Positions 16,822-24,316 are shown, counted from the stretch's first letter. The stretch: DNA of 44,006 nt from Candidatus Hydrogenedens sp. (GCA_016125095.1 WGMK01000028.1:1-44006); one strand, 5' to 3'. Program-made: numbers and translations. Notes: generated by a model from the sequence alone, not told the origin.

Positions 16822-18666
16822 TTACTTCGCCGGCGCGCCGCCCGGCACCAGCGCGATCATGCGTTGGCCGAGCAGCGTGCGGGCATGATCGGCGGCCACC
16901 CGTGCCCGCGCTTCGGCCAGCCAGGGGGCTGCGGCTTCGGCGGGCCGGCCGGTCAGCGTGCTCAACTGATCCACCGCCCGCGCCAGATCGCCGGCCGCCA
17001 TCCAGGCTTCGGCGCGATCGGCGACGGCACGCGGGCTGGCGGCATCGAGATTGGTGGTCCAGCGGTAGAGCGGGGGCGCGACCACCGAGAGCAGGCCCAG
17101 CGTCTGGTCGAACAGGCCGCCGATCGGATCGTCCGCGGTTGCCGCCCGCAGGATGTTGTGCATCGTCTCGGGATAGCGCTCGATCAGCCAGCCATCGGTC
17201 GGAATGCCGATCGCGGCGCGTTCCGCGATCTGGTCGATGGTGCTGCGCACCGTCGGGTCACCGGCACCGCCGCTCAATTCCAAGGCGGCCAACTCGCCCT
17301 GGAAGGGGCTGGCGGTCGCCAGCGCGCTCCGCAGCTGCACCATCGAGAGCAGCATGGCCAGCGCCGGCGGGCTCGTCGGCAGGCCGCTCAGCCGTTGGCC
17401 AAGCGTCGGGAGCGCCTTTTCGAGCGCCACAACCCGGCCGGTCAGCGTACTCAGCAGGCCGGCGTGGTCGGGTTCGAGCCGGGCAACCGTCGCTTCGACC
17501 TGGCCGACCCGCTTATCGAGTGCGGTCGGGGACGTACCCTGTTCCAGGGCGATCCGCGACACCTTGCTTTCCAGATCGCCGAGCCGCTGCTGCAGGGCGG
17601 CCGGGGTCAGCGGCTGGCCGACCGGCGGCGGCATCCAGAACGGCGAGGTGACGGCGACGCCGGCGCCGATCAAGGCGACCACCGCGGCCGCAATCGCCAA
17701 GCCGGCCCAGCCATTGCCCGAGGCTGGTGCCGGTGCCGAAACCGCGGGTCCATCGTCCCGGCGCACCGGCGATGGCGGCGATTTCGAGGTCGCGGCCGGA
17801 ATTGGTGTCACCGCCGGTCGCGGTGCGGGTTTGGCCCTGCCGGCGCTGGCCGGCGAACCCATAGTCTCGGCGCTGGCCGGCGAACCCATAGTCTCGGCGC
17901 TGGCCGGCGCAGCCGCGCTTTCGGCGCTGGCCGGCGGCGCGGCGCTTTGGGTGGCGGCCGATGGGGCAGGGCTTTCCGCGGCAGCCGGCGGGCTTGCACG
18001 ACCGGCGGCTGCCGCCGGGGCCGGGCCTTCGGGGATTGCCCGGGCGGCGCCATTGCGCAGGGCGACCGTCGGCGCGGGGCCACCCACCACTGGCGCGCAG
18101 GGATTGGGTGCCGGGGGGATGGTCACCGTTGGAATCGTCACTGGCGGGATTGTCATCGCCGGGATTGCCATCGCCGGGATTTCGGCGGCGGTGCGTACCG
18201 GCGGGATCGCGGCCGGAACCGCAGCCGGCTCGGGTGCTGTCGCGGCTGGGGCGGCGGGCTTGACCGGGGTCTGGGCCGGGGTCTGGGCCGGGGCCGGGGC
18301 CGGGGAACGAGTCGGGGGCTCGGTTCCGGTCGCCGACGGTTTGGCTGCGGGTTTGCTCGCAGCCTCGGGCGATGATCGCTCGTCGTTGCGGCTGATCGCC
18401 TCGAGTTCGGCCTCCTCAAGCTTGATGCCGTGCCGTCGTGCCGCCGCGCGCAGGTCGTTCAGGCGCGTCGGCGGGATTGCGCCGCGTTTCTTCCAGCCCT
18501 GTACCGTGGTGACCGGGACCTCGAGCTTGCTCGCCATCGGCCGAATGCCGCCGAAACGCTCGATCAGACGCTCGGAGGCCTTGGCCACCGACAGGCCGAG
18601 CGCGGCCTGGGGCGACGCACTGCCGGAGTCGTCCGGGGATTGCTCGGAGCCTGGAAGGGAAGCCAT
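16822..18666 (-). CDS. HTH - Pro/Ala linker - membrane anchor - mitofilin (Mic60)-like protein
   Basis: The 614-residue protein starts with a helix-turn-helix-like domain (about 30-90) with MASKLEVPVTTVQGWKKRG and IPPTRLNDLRAAARRHGI, the 'carph-isopro' type seen in alphaproteobacteria. A long Pro/Ala/Thr-rich region follows (100-315), containing direct repeats of SAETMGSPA. Next come one transmembrane helix (about 320-341), a coiled-coil segment (355-440) and a helical C-terminal domain. That C-terminal domain resembles COG4223, the alphaproteobacterial relatives of mitochondrial Mic60. The topology would put the HTH in the cytoplasm and the mitofilin part in the periplasm. Shine-Dalgarno AGGA lies 8 nt before ATG 18666. 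The HTH and mitofilin assignments come from pattern memory. Confidence 0.78.
   Translation of the reverse strand: MASLPGSEQSPDDSGSASPQAALGLSVAKASERLIERFGGIRPMASKLEVPVTTVQGWKKRGAIPPTRLNDLRAAARRHGIKLEEAELEAISRNDERSSPEAASKPAAKPSATGTEPPTRSPAPAPAQTPAQTPVKPAAPAATAPEPAAVPAAIPPVRTAAEIPAMAIPAMTIPPVTIPTVTIPPAPNPCAPVVGGPAPTVALRNGAARAIPEGPAPAAAAGRASPPAAAESPAPSAATQSAAPPASAESAAAPASAETMGSPASAETMGSPASAGRAKPAPRPAVTPIPAATSKSPPSPVRRDDGPAVSAPAPASGNGWAGLAIAAAVVALIGAGVAVTSPFWMPPPVGQPLTPAALQQRLGDLESKVSRIALEQGTSPTALDKRVGQVEATVARLEPDHAGLLSTLTGRVVALEKALPTLGQRLSGLPTSPPALAMLLSMVQLRSALATASPFQGELAALELSGGAGDPTVRSTIDQIAERAAIGIPTDGWLIERYPETMHNILRAATADDPIGGLFDQTLGLLSVVAPPLYRWTTNLDAASPRAVADRAEAWMAAGDLARAVDQLSTLTGRPAEAAAPWLAEARARVAADHARTLLGQRMIALVPGGAPAK
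17841..17905. repeat. 27-bp direct repeat inside the mitofilin-like gene
   Basis: A 27-bp unit starting CGGCGCTGGCCGGCGAACCC is present twice in tandem (17841-17867 and 17868-17894), followed by a partial third copy. It encodes the repeated SAETMGSPA segment and keeps the reading frame. Confidence 0.9.
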
Positions 18667-19059
18667 GAACTATTCCTGTATGGTGAATTCCGTATCCGAA
18701 TGATCCGAATGCTGCTCCCGAATGCTGCTGCCACAGCAAATTTTCGACCGGCGTCGGTGCTCCGGCACTGCAGCGGCTCGGCGGGAGCCGGTATCGCGAG
18801 GTCGACCGAATTGGCGTTGCGCCGCACTCTAACAAACGCGGCAGTGCGACGGGGAGAGAAAAAAGCCGCCGGGGTGCGGCGCGAGACGCCTCGGCAGCGG
18901 TTGCGACAGCAGGACGCGAGCGGCTGGAAAGCTCAGCCGGCGACCGCCGGCCGCGTAAGGATTTCCTAACCCCGGTCGGGCAGACTGCGATGTCCGAACC
19001 GGACCCGATGCCGGAGGCATCGCGGGATCAGGAAGCGGCACCGGGGAGAGATCAGGGGT
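18667..19059. other. 393-bp divergent intergenic region
   Basis: No credible gene is present; the open frames are shadows of GC-rich DNA. Near 18956 a short dyad AGGATTTCCT occurs. No sigma54 or sigma28 flagellar promoter pattern is evident upstream of the FlgC-like gene. Confidence 0.4.
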
Positions 19060-19467
19060 ATGGCCGACGTGTCTGGGATCGCGCTGTCTGGTGCTCAGGC
19101 CCAGTTGGCCCGGCTTGCGGCGTCGGCGTCGAACACCGCCAACCTCCACAGCCGCGGCGCTCTGCCGGCAACGGACGGTAGCACGCCGCCGGGTCAGCCC
19201 GAACCCTACCGGCCGGTCGAGGCGGTGACGGTGGCTGCGGCAAGCGGCGCCCGGACGGTTTTTCGGCCGGTGACCCCGGCCTTCATTCCCGAGTTCGATC
19301 CCCAGGCCAGCTTCGCCAACGACCAGGGGGTGGTCGCCGCCCCCAATATCGACCTGGCCGGCGAGGCAACCACCCGGCTGGCCGCCGGACGCGCCTATCA
19401 GGCCAATCTGGCGGTGATCAAGACCAACGATGAATTGCTGAAAACTCTGCTCGATGCCAAAGCCTGA
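19060..19467 (+). CDS. FlgC-like flagellar basal-body rod protein
   Basis: The 135-residue product has the two ends typical of flagellar rod proteins. The N-terminal helix contains the SGAQAQLARLAASASNTAN pattern (an Asn/Thr-Ala-Asn motif as in FlgB/C). The C-terminus, VAAPNIDLAGEAT, then AYQANLAVIKTNDELLKTLL, is close to FlgC. The protein is of FlgC length. It is isolated from fliE, flgB, flgG and other rod genes, so it may be a paralogue. Two small flagellum-related genes lie just downstream on the opposite strand. Confidence 0.82.
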   Translation: MADVSGIALSGAQAQLARLAASASNTANLHSRGALPATDGSTPPGQPEPYRPVEAVTVAAASGARTVFRPVTPAFIPEFDPQASFANDQGVVAAPNIDLAGEATTRLAAGRAYQANLAVIKTNDELLKTLLDAKA

Positions 19468-19560
19468 CCGCGCTCGAGCCGACTCGGGGGGCGGAAGGAC
19501 GGCGGAAGGACGCTGGATCCGAGGCCGGGGCCTCGCTCCGGAGCGATCAGGCTGCGGTGA

Positions 19561-19749
19561 TCAGGCGACCAGGTTCAGATTCTGGCCACGGGACGCGGTG
19601 ACATTGCCGCCGGCCGAGGCCTGGCCGATCACCTCGACCAGCGACTGAACGGCATCGGCGCGCTGCTTGATGAAGCTCAAGCCCAAGGCCTGGCGCTGCA
19701 GGCCCTGGCCGACGACGCTCAACAGCGCAGTGATTGGGCTGGCGTCCAA
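19561..19749 (-). CDS. YjfB-like putative motility protein
   Basis: The 62-residue protein begins MDASPITALLSVVGQGLQRQ and continues as one amphipathic helix followed by a short tail. The start, length and Gln-rich first helix are like the small YjfB 'putative motility protein' family. The start codon is TTG at 19749, chosen because AGAGGA lies 10 nt upstream and the family start is MDxSxI. The function in flagellar motility is not established. It lies between the FlgC-like and FlaG-like genes. Confidence 0.65.
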   Translation of the reverse strand: MDASPITALLSVVGQGLQRQALGLSFIKQRADAVQSLVEVIGQASAGGNVTASRGQNLNLVA

Positions 19750-19819
19750 CGGCGCGATTTCCTCTGAACGATGCCGGCGAAACCAGGCCGGCTTAAACGA
19801 TGTTGATCCGAATGAGGTT

Positions 19820-19871
19820 GCCCTAAACGATCGCCCTAAACGATCGCCCTAAACGATCGCCCTAAACGATC
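19820..19871 (-). repeat. Four tandem 13-bp copies of the FlaG-like gene's 3' end
   Basis: GCCCTAAACGATC is repeated at 19820-19832, 19833-19845, 19846-19858 and 19859-19871. The last copy includes the stop codon and the codons before it of the minus-strand FlaG-like gene. The repeat array is therefore an iterated duplicate of the gene's end that gives extra stop codons downstream. Confidence 0.95.
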
Positions 19872-20458
19872 AGGGTGAAGCGTGCGCTGCCGGTTCCGGC
19901 GGCGGTCGCGCCCACGGTGACACTGCCGCCCGCCGGGCCGCCTGCCGGGCCACCCGCCGGCGCCGGGTCGTTCGCCGACGCTGCGGTGTCGGCGCTCGCC
20001 ACAGCCGGAGCGGGCGCCGCCGAAGCGGTTGCGACAGGGGTTGCCACCGGCGTCGATCGAGCGGCCGGGGTCGGGCGCGGCACGGTCACGTCGACCGATT
20101 GGTGGTGGTCCGGGGCCGCCGGGGCGTTTCGGGCAGCCCGTTCTTCCCGGTGCTGCCGGCGCGACGCTTCTTCGTACTGCTTCACCGCCTGTTCGGAGGG
20201 GATCTGAATCAGCGTCTCGCCGCTCTCGGGATTGCGTATCTTCAGGATCAGGCGGCTGACATCCTGGTTGTATTCGAGATAAGGCGACAGATAACGCGCG
20301 CCGGTGACCGCTTTATCCTCGGGTTCCTTCTGCTCCACCGGCTGATCCACCGGTGCCTGAACCGGGCTGGCCGCCGCGCCCGCCCCAAGCCGCTGCGCCG
20401 CCAGCGTCAGCGACGCGGCACTTCCTGGACTCGTGATGGCAGCCGGCGCCACGATCAT
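19862..20458 (-). CDS. FlaG-like flagellar protein
   Basis: The 198-residue protein has a central segment, SRLILKIRNPESGETLIQIP followed by SEQAVKQYEE, that closely follows the FlaG pattern (V-D-x-x-T-G-E-x-I-x-Q-I-P). Flanking parts are Ala/Pro-rich and disordered, with a Gly-Pro-Ala repeat near the C-terminus. FlaG proteins influence flagellar filament length in other bacteria. The neighbours are a YjfB-like and a FlgC-like gene, which supports the flagellar link. It is longer than typical FlaG because of the low-complexity arms. Confidence 0.72.
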   Translation of the reverse strand: MIVAPAAITSPGSAASLTLAAQRLGAGAAASPVQAPVDQPVEQKEPEDKAVTGARYLSPYLEYNQDVSRLILKIRNPESGETLIQIPSEQAVKQYEEASRRQHREERAARNAPAAPDHHQSVDVTVPRPTPAARSTPVATPVATASAAPAPAVASADTAASANDPAPAGGPAGGPAGGSVTVGATAAGTGSARFTLIV

Positions 20459-20752
20459 GGCAATTCACCTTAGTCGAACGCGTTATCCCGTGAACGCATC
20501 ACCTTGATCCAACGCGAAACCCGATCCAGCCGGAAATCTATTCAACCTGGGAGATGATCCCGCGTGGGGGGACGCTTTCAAGGACGGAAGCGCCGGCTTA
20601 CGCCCGACGCTCACGCCCGATACTCTTCTCCACCTATTATATTAGGCCGGCCCGGCGGGAAAGTGAAGCCTGCAAGATCGGGAACCCGATCCGCCCGATC
20701 CGGCAGGTCATGACCAAGGCGGCGCGCGGACTGCCGATAAATCAGCGGCTTC

Positions 20753-20779
20753 TTGATTCCTGGAGGAACCGGATAAGAT
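20753..20779 (+). promoter_or_regulatory. Possible sigma70-type promoter for the 20812 gene
   Basis: TTGATT (20753-20758) and TAAGAT (20774-20779) are separated by 15 bp, slightly short. It is the best candidate in the 353-bp region 20459-20811, which otherwise holds no gene. Confidence 0.35.
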
Positions 20780-20811
20780 TAAATGCCACCCAAGGAGAGA
20801 AAGGTAGAACA

Positions 20812-21213
20812 ATGTTGACGGCCATGGCTCTTCGGCGGGTGATCACAATAAATGCCGTGGCGGCACTCCTCATCTTCGGCGGGATCGATCGGGCGGCCCG
20901 GGCGGCGTCGGAAGCGCACGGCGGCGGCGGTGGCGGTCAGAGTTCCGGCTGCGTCTGGGAACAGGACCTGACCCTGACCGTCGAAGGCCGCAAACTCCAG
21001 GTATCCCAGGACGCGATCAAGACCGGCAAGCTGGTGGAGTCCGGCGGCTATTTCATCCATCCCGATCCCAAGGGCCTGTTCATCTTCATCAAGGCGCCCA
21101 CCGGCAAGACCTACCGGGCCGGGCTGACCATACTCCAGGGCAAACCGGTGAAGGGGTCGCGGGAGCTCTGCACCGCCTATTTTGCCGGGCGGCCGATCGA
21201 TGCCGGCCCGTGA
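20812..21213 (+). CDS. Small exported protein with two cysteines, unknown function
   Basis: The 133-residue product has a signal peptide (about 1-31, ending ARA) and a Gly-rich mature start. A compact beta-rich domain of about 85 residues follows, with Cys near residues 44 and 126, possibly a disulfide. A segment ESGGYFIHPDPKGLFIFIKA is the most distinctive. I do not recognise a family. The ATG at 20812 has AAGGT 8 nt upstream; an ATG at 20824 would still leave a good signal peptide. The heat-shock cluster begins downstream on the same strand, but has its own promoter. Confidence 0.7.
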   Translation: MLTAMALRRVITINAVAALLIFGGIDRAARAASEAHGGGGGGQSSGCVWEQDLTLTVEGRKLQVSQDAIKTGKLVESGGYFIHPDPKGLFIFIKAPTGKTYRAGLTILQGKPVKGSRELCTAYFAGRPIDAGP

Positions 21214-21219
21214 TCGGCG

Positions 21220-21270
21220 GCAGGCCTCCAGCCGGTCGGTCCAAGCAGGCCTCCAAGCCGGTCGGTCCAA
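21220..21270. repeat. 25/26-bp tandem duplication
   Basis: GCAGGCCTCC followed by (A)GCCGGTCGGTCCAA occurs at 21220-21244 and again at 21245-21270, with one extra A in the second copy. A second duplication, 15 bp long (GCGACAAGTGAAGAC), lies at 21381-21410 within the heat-shock leader. Confidence 0.9.
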
Positions 21271-21319
21271 GACGAGCATAGCGGTCGGCGGAGACCTGCG
21301 GCAGGCGATTGCCCACCCT

Positions 21320-21350
21320 CTTGACGGCGGCGGCGGCGTGCCTAAATACC
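21320..21350 (+). promoter_or_regulatory. RpoH (sigma32) heat-shock promoter
   Basis: CTTG (21320-21323), a 17-bp spacer and CCTAAAT (from 21341) fit the alphaproteobacterial RpoH pattern CTTG-N17-CYTATNT with one mismatch in the core of the -10. The expected start near 21357 leaves a leader of about 130 nt before the first Hsp20 gene, long enough for an RNA thermometer. Confidence 0.7.
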
Positions 21351-21420
21351 GCAACGGTGGATGCCGCAGATGGGTCCACCGCGACAAGTGAAGACGCGAC
21401 AAGTGAAGACTGGGGCGTGG

Positions 21421-21488
21421 CCTTAGAGGCACGTCAATACTGCCTGCAAGGCACCCCCATGCGATATCGCTCATCAGGAGGATATTCC
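21421..21488 (+). promoter_or_regulatory. ROSE-like RNA thermometer in the leader of the first Hsp20 gene
   Basis: The last hairpin (21463-21486) pairs ATATC (21464-21468) with GATAT (21481-21485) and CTC (21470-21472) with GAG (21478-21480), leaving G21469 bulged. This covers the AGGAGG Shine-Dalgarno (21476-21481). The anti-Shine-Dalgarno strand contains TCGCT, which fits the ROSE motif U(U/C)GCU. A further small hairpin, TGCC-TGCAA-GGCA, lies upstream at about 21440-21453. ROSE elements block translation of small heat shock genes at normal temperature and melt on warming. Confidence 0.72.
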
Positions 21489-21944
21489 ATGCGCACCTAC
21501 GATCTTACCCCGCTGCTCCGCTCTTCGATCGGCTTCGACCGCGTCTGGCAGGCGCTCGAACCGGCGCTCCAGGCCAACGAGGCCGCGCCGTCCTACCCGC
21601 CCTACAACATCGAGAAACTCGGCGAAGACAAGTACCGCATCGCGATGGCGGTCGCCGGCTTCGGCGAGGACGATCTTGAGATCGTCACCCATGAGGGTGT
21701 TCTGGTGGTCAAGGGCCGTGCCCAGGCCGAACCGGAGTCTGCCACCTACCTCTATCGCGGCATCGCCGGACGCGCATTCGAACGGCGCTTCCAGCTGGCC
21801 GATTATCTGCGGGTCAGCGACGCCCGGCTGGTCAACGGCCTGCTTCAGGTCGATCTGGTCCGCGAAGTGCCGGAGGCCCTGAAGCCGCGCCGGATCACGA
21901 TCGAGACCGCCAAGCCGGTTGAGCCGGCCCTCAAAGCGGCCTGA
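21489..21944 (+). CDS. ibpA: Hsp20-family small heat shock protein, IbpA class
   Basis: The 151-residue protein starts MRTYDLTPLLRSSIGFDRV, the typical class A N-terminus of IbpA-like proteins, followed by YPPYNIEKLGEDKYRIAMAV. The alpha-crystallin domain spans about 35-130. It is an ATP-independent holdase that keeps unfolding proteins soluble. ATG 21489 follows AGGAGG by 7 nt, and that site is buried in a ROSE-like hairpin. It is the first of four hsp20 genes in tandem and the only one of class A. Confidence 0.95.
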   Translation: MRTYDLTPLLRSSIGFDRVWQALEPALQANEAAPSYPPYNIEKLGEDKYRIAMAVAGFGEDDLEIVTHEGVLVVKGRAQAEPESATYLYRGIAGRAFERRFQLADYLRVSDARLVNGLLQVDLVREVPEALKPRRITIETAKPVEPALKAA

Positions 21945-22122
21945 TCCCCAAGGGCATCGCCCGGCGGCACCTCATCTCGTCAACGCCCCGGTGCCGCCGG
22001 CGCGGTTGCTCCGGCCGGGCGCGGCTGCTGCCCGCACCGCCTGCTGGCGCGTGCAACCGCAGAGCGGCCAAGCGGCCAAAAAGAAAGCAAGAGGCAGACA
22101 AAATCAAGATAGGAGCCAAGCC

Positions 22123-22560
22123 ATGACCGATCTGTTCCAGCGGATGGGCTGGGCCGACCCGTTCCGGGAGCTCCGCCGTTTTCAGGAAGACTTGAACCGG
22201 GCGTTCGATACCTGGCCGGATCTCCGGGCTCGCGAATTTCCGCCGCTCAATCTGTGGGCCGGCGAGGATGGCGTCATCATCTCGGCCGAACTGCCGGGCC
22301 TCGGTGCCGACCAGATCCAGGTCTCGGCGCATAAGAACACCCTGACGCTCAGCGGTCGCCGCAAACCCCAGACGGTCGATGACGGGGCCGTTGCCCTGCG
22401 CCAGGAGCTGCCCGCCGGGGCCTTCACCCGCACTGTGACGCTGCCCTTCGTGGTCGATGCCGACCAGGTCAGCGCCAAATCGGACGGCGGCATCCTGATC
22501 ATCCATCTGCCGCGGCCCGAAAGCGACCGGCCGAAGCGGATCCGGATCGCCACCGCGTGA
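22123..22560 (+). CDS. Hsp20-family small heat shock protein (second of four)
   Basis: The 145-residue protein has an Hsp20/alpha-crystallin domain from about residue 40. PLNLWAGEDGVIISAELPGL opens the domain, and the conserved DGGILIIHLPRPE motif (G-x-L-x-I/V) lies near the C-terminus. It belongs to the class with an FxELRRFQEDLNRAF N-terminus. It starts 178 bp after the first hsp20 gene, preceded by AGGAG. No separate promoter is evident in the gap, so read-through from the RpoH promoter is probable. Confidence 0.93.
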   Translation: MTDLFQRMGWADPFRELRRFQEDLNRAFDTWPDLRAREFPPLNLWAGEDGVIISAELPGLGADQIQVSAHKNTLTLSGRRKPQTVDDGAVALRQELPAGAFTRTVTLPFVVDADQVSAKSDGGILIIHLPRPESDRPKRIRIATA

Positions 22561-22581
22561 TCGATCAAGGGAGGTGGTGTC

Positions 22582-22989
22582 ATGACCAGCCAAGTTACCC
22601 AAAGCGCCGCCCGCGAGCCAGCAGGTCGTCCCGGCGGTGCCGAGCACACCCGCTCGGTGCCGGTGTTCGCGCCGGCCACCGACATCTATGAAACCAAGGC
22701 CGGCCTGGTGCTGGTTGCCGAAATCCCGGGTGCTGATCCGGACTCGATCGAGGTCACGTTCGACCGCAATGTCCTGCGCCTGACCGCGCGTTCGAAAATG
22801 GCGGCGCCGGCCGGCCACAGCCTGATCCATGCCGAATACCGTGACGGCGATTACGAGCGGTCGTTCGTCCTGCCGGTCGAGATCGATGCCGAACGCATCG
22901 AAGCGACCGTCAAGGACGGCCTGCTCCGGCTGGTCTTGCCCCGGTCCGAACCGGCACCGGCCAAAAAGATCGCCGTCAAGGCCGGCTGA
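22582..22989 (+). CDS. Hsp20-family small heat shock protein (third of four)
   Basis: The 135-residue protein has a short disordered N-terminus and an alpha-crystallin domain beginning PATDIYETKAGLVLVAEIPG. It ends in KDGLLRLVLPRSEPAPAKKI, the usual G-x-L motif and C-terminal tail. It starts 21 bp after the second gene, with GGGAGG upstream of ATG 22582. Subunits of this type may co-assemble with those of the neighbours. Confidence 0.93.
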   Translation: MTSQVTQSAAREPAGRPGGAEHTRSVPVFAPATDIYETKAGLVLVAEIPGADPDSIEVTFDRNVLRLTARSKMAAPAGHSLIHAEYRDGDYERSFVLPVEIDAERIEATVKDGLLRLVLPRSEPAPAKKIAVKAG

Positions 22990-23007
22990 GACCGAAGGAG
23001 GTCAGCC
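22984..23007 (+). promoter_or_regulatory. Hairpin masking the RBS of the fourth Hsp20 gene
   Basis: GGCTGA (22984-22989) pairs with TCAGCC (23002-23007), with further CC/GG pairing inside. This partly encloses GGAGG immediately before ATG 23008. The 5' arm contains the stop codon of the third gene. It may couple translation or add thermosensitive control. Confidence 0.5.
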
Positions 23008-23538
23008 ATGTCACTGTCTTTGAAGGAGTCCCTGAAGGACCTGGTGCCCCACTGGTGGGGCAAGCGCGAGGTTCCGGTCACCGGCAGCGAAAGCGAGGAC
23101 CCGGTCCAATCGCTGCATCGCGAGATCAACCGCGCCTTCGCCGACTTCTGGCGTTCGTTCGACGCTCCGCCGTTCGGGGCCGGCTTCGCCACGGCCTTTG
23201 GCGGTCTGCAGCCGCGCGCCGATGTCGTCGAGACCGACAAGCAGATCGAGGTCTCGGTCGAACTGCCCGGCCTTGAGGAGAAGGACGTCGAGGTCTCGGT
23301 GTCGAGCGGCCTCCTGACTGTCAAGGCAGAGAAGAAGAGCGAGAAAGAGGACAAAAAAGCCGGCTGGCATCTCTCCGAACGCAGCTATGGCCTGGTCCAG
23401 CGGGCGATTTCGCTGCCGGCCGGCGCCGATACCGATCACGCCGCCGCCAAGTTCCGCAACGGCGTGCTCACCGTGACTATCCCCAAGACCGCTACGGCCG
23501 CGGGCGAGGTCAAGAAGATCGCGGTCAGACAGGCTTGA
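23008..23538 (+). CDS. Hsp20-family small heat shock protein (fourth of four)
   Basis: The 176-residue protein is the longest of the set. Its N-terminal arm (about 1-65) contains HWWGKREVPV and a FADFWRSFDAPPFG segment. The alpha-crystallin domain follows, with RADVVETDKQIEVSVELPGL, a charged EKKSEKEDKKAGWH loop and FRNGVLTVTIPKT. This layout is that of HSP17/HspC-like proteins. It starts 18 bp after the third gene. A GC-rich palindrome cluster follows it. Confidence 0.93.
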   Translation: MSLSLKESLKDLVPHWWGKREVPVTGSESEDPVQSLHREINRAFADFWRSFDAPPFGAGFATAFGGLQPRADVVETDKQIEVSVELPGLEEKDVEVSVSSGLLTVKAEKKSEKEDKKAGWHLSERSYGLVQRAISLPAGADTDHAAAKFRNGVLTVTIPKTATAAGEVKKIAVRQA

Positions 23539-23546
23539 CACCTTGG

Positions 23547-23658
23547 TCGGGGGACGCCGCCCCCCGACACCCCCTGCCAAAGGCCGGAGGCCTTTGGAAT
23601 CCGGTGAAGGGGCCCGGGGCCTCACGGCCCCGGCGGGGGCGCTGGGGGCGGAGCCCCC
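23547..23658. repeat. Cluster of four GC-rich palindromes
   Basis: Four stem-loops occur in 112 bp: TCGGGGG/CCCCCGA (23547-23567), CCAAAGGCC/GGCCTTTGG around GGA (23577-23597), CCGGGGCC/GGCCCCGG (23614-23633) and GGGGGC/GCCCCC around GGA (23644-23658). They separate the convergent hsp20 and brnTA units and could act as a bidirectional barrier. Confidence 0.85.
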
Positions 23659-23674
23659 GACAGCAGAGCAGAGG

Positions 23675-23986
23675 CTACCGCCGGCTCTGCTCATGCTGCA
23701 TGTAGTGCCGCAGGATGGCGTTGATCCGGGTCTGGTAGCGCTCGCTGGTGGTCCGGAAATAGTCCAGCACGTCCTTGTCCAATCGGATGCTGATCAGCTC
23801 CTTGGTCGGCGGTTCGACCACCTGGGCGGTCTTGAACCACGCCTCGTCCAGAAGCGGCGCCGCATCGGGGTCGCTGGCGACCGCTGCCGCGATCTCCTCG
23901 TCGGTCAAGGCATCGACCCGCGCCCAGTCGGTCTTAGTGGGCTGGAGATCCTCGAGCGAGCATCTCACGATACGTTCGTCGCTCAT
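23675..23986 (-). CDS. brnA: BrnA-type antitoxin
   Basis: The 103-residue protein has a C-terminal ribbon-helix-helix domain with KELISIRLDKDVLDYFRTTS and YQTRINAILRHYM, as in BrnA. The N-terminal part (DWARVDALTDEEIAAAVASD) is also typical. BrnA neutralises the BrnT RNase and represses the operon. The ATG at 23986 lies inside brnT and has AGGAAGG 9 nt upstream. The order toxin-antitoxin is the usual brnTA order. Confidence 0.93.
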   Translation of the reverse strand: MSDERIVRCSLEDLQPTKTDWARVDALTDEEIAAAVASDPDAAPLLDEAWFKTAQVVEPPTKELISIRLDKDVLDYFRTTSERYQTRINAILRHYMQHEQSRR

Positions 23987-24224
23987 CTTTGTGCGCCTTC
24001 CTGGCAGAAATGATTCTTCGCCGGGTCTGCCTCCAGGTGTAGACGACAGCCAAAACCGTTCCCTCGATCATGCCGAAGGCAATGATTCTGACCTCGTCGT
24101 AACTCACAAGTTCGACGACGTTCTCGACTGTCAAATCGTTCCAGATACGGATTGCCGTGTCGAAGTCGATGCCATGCTTCTCTAGATTTGCCTTGTCCTT
24201 GATGGGGTCCCATTCGAATTCCAT
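23934..24224 (-). CDS. brnT: BrnT-family ribonuclease toxin
   Basis: The 96-residue protein shows the BrnT pattern FEWDPIKDKANLEKHGIDFD at the N-terminus and RIISARKAHKDERRTY at the C-terminus. BrnT is an RNase of RelE-like fold that arrests growth when free of BrnA. It overlaps brnA by 53 bp, more than the few bases I would expect, because its C-terminus extends past the RRTY motif. AAGAGGAA precedes the start. Codon use is less GC-biased than in neighbouring genes, consistent with transfer. Confidence 0.93.
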   Translation of the reverse strand: MEFEWDPIKDKANLEKHGIDFDTAIRIWNDLTVENVVELVSYDEVRIIAFGMIEGTVLAVVYTWRQTRRRIISARKAHKDERRTYREMLARGSPAH

Positions 24225-24316
24225 CGAGGGCTTCCTCTTGGGTCAATTATGCCGAAATGTGTCATGAGGACCTCTCCAGTTAATTATCTTTATTTGACAG
24301 CATAAGCTGACGACAT

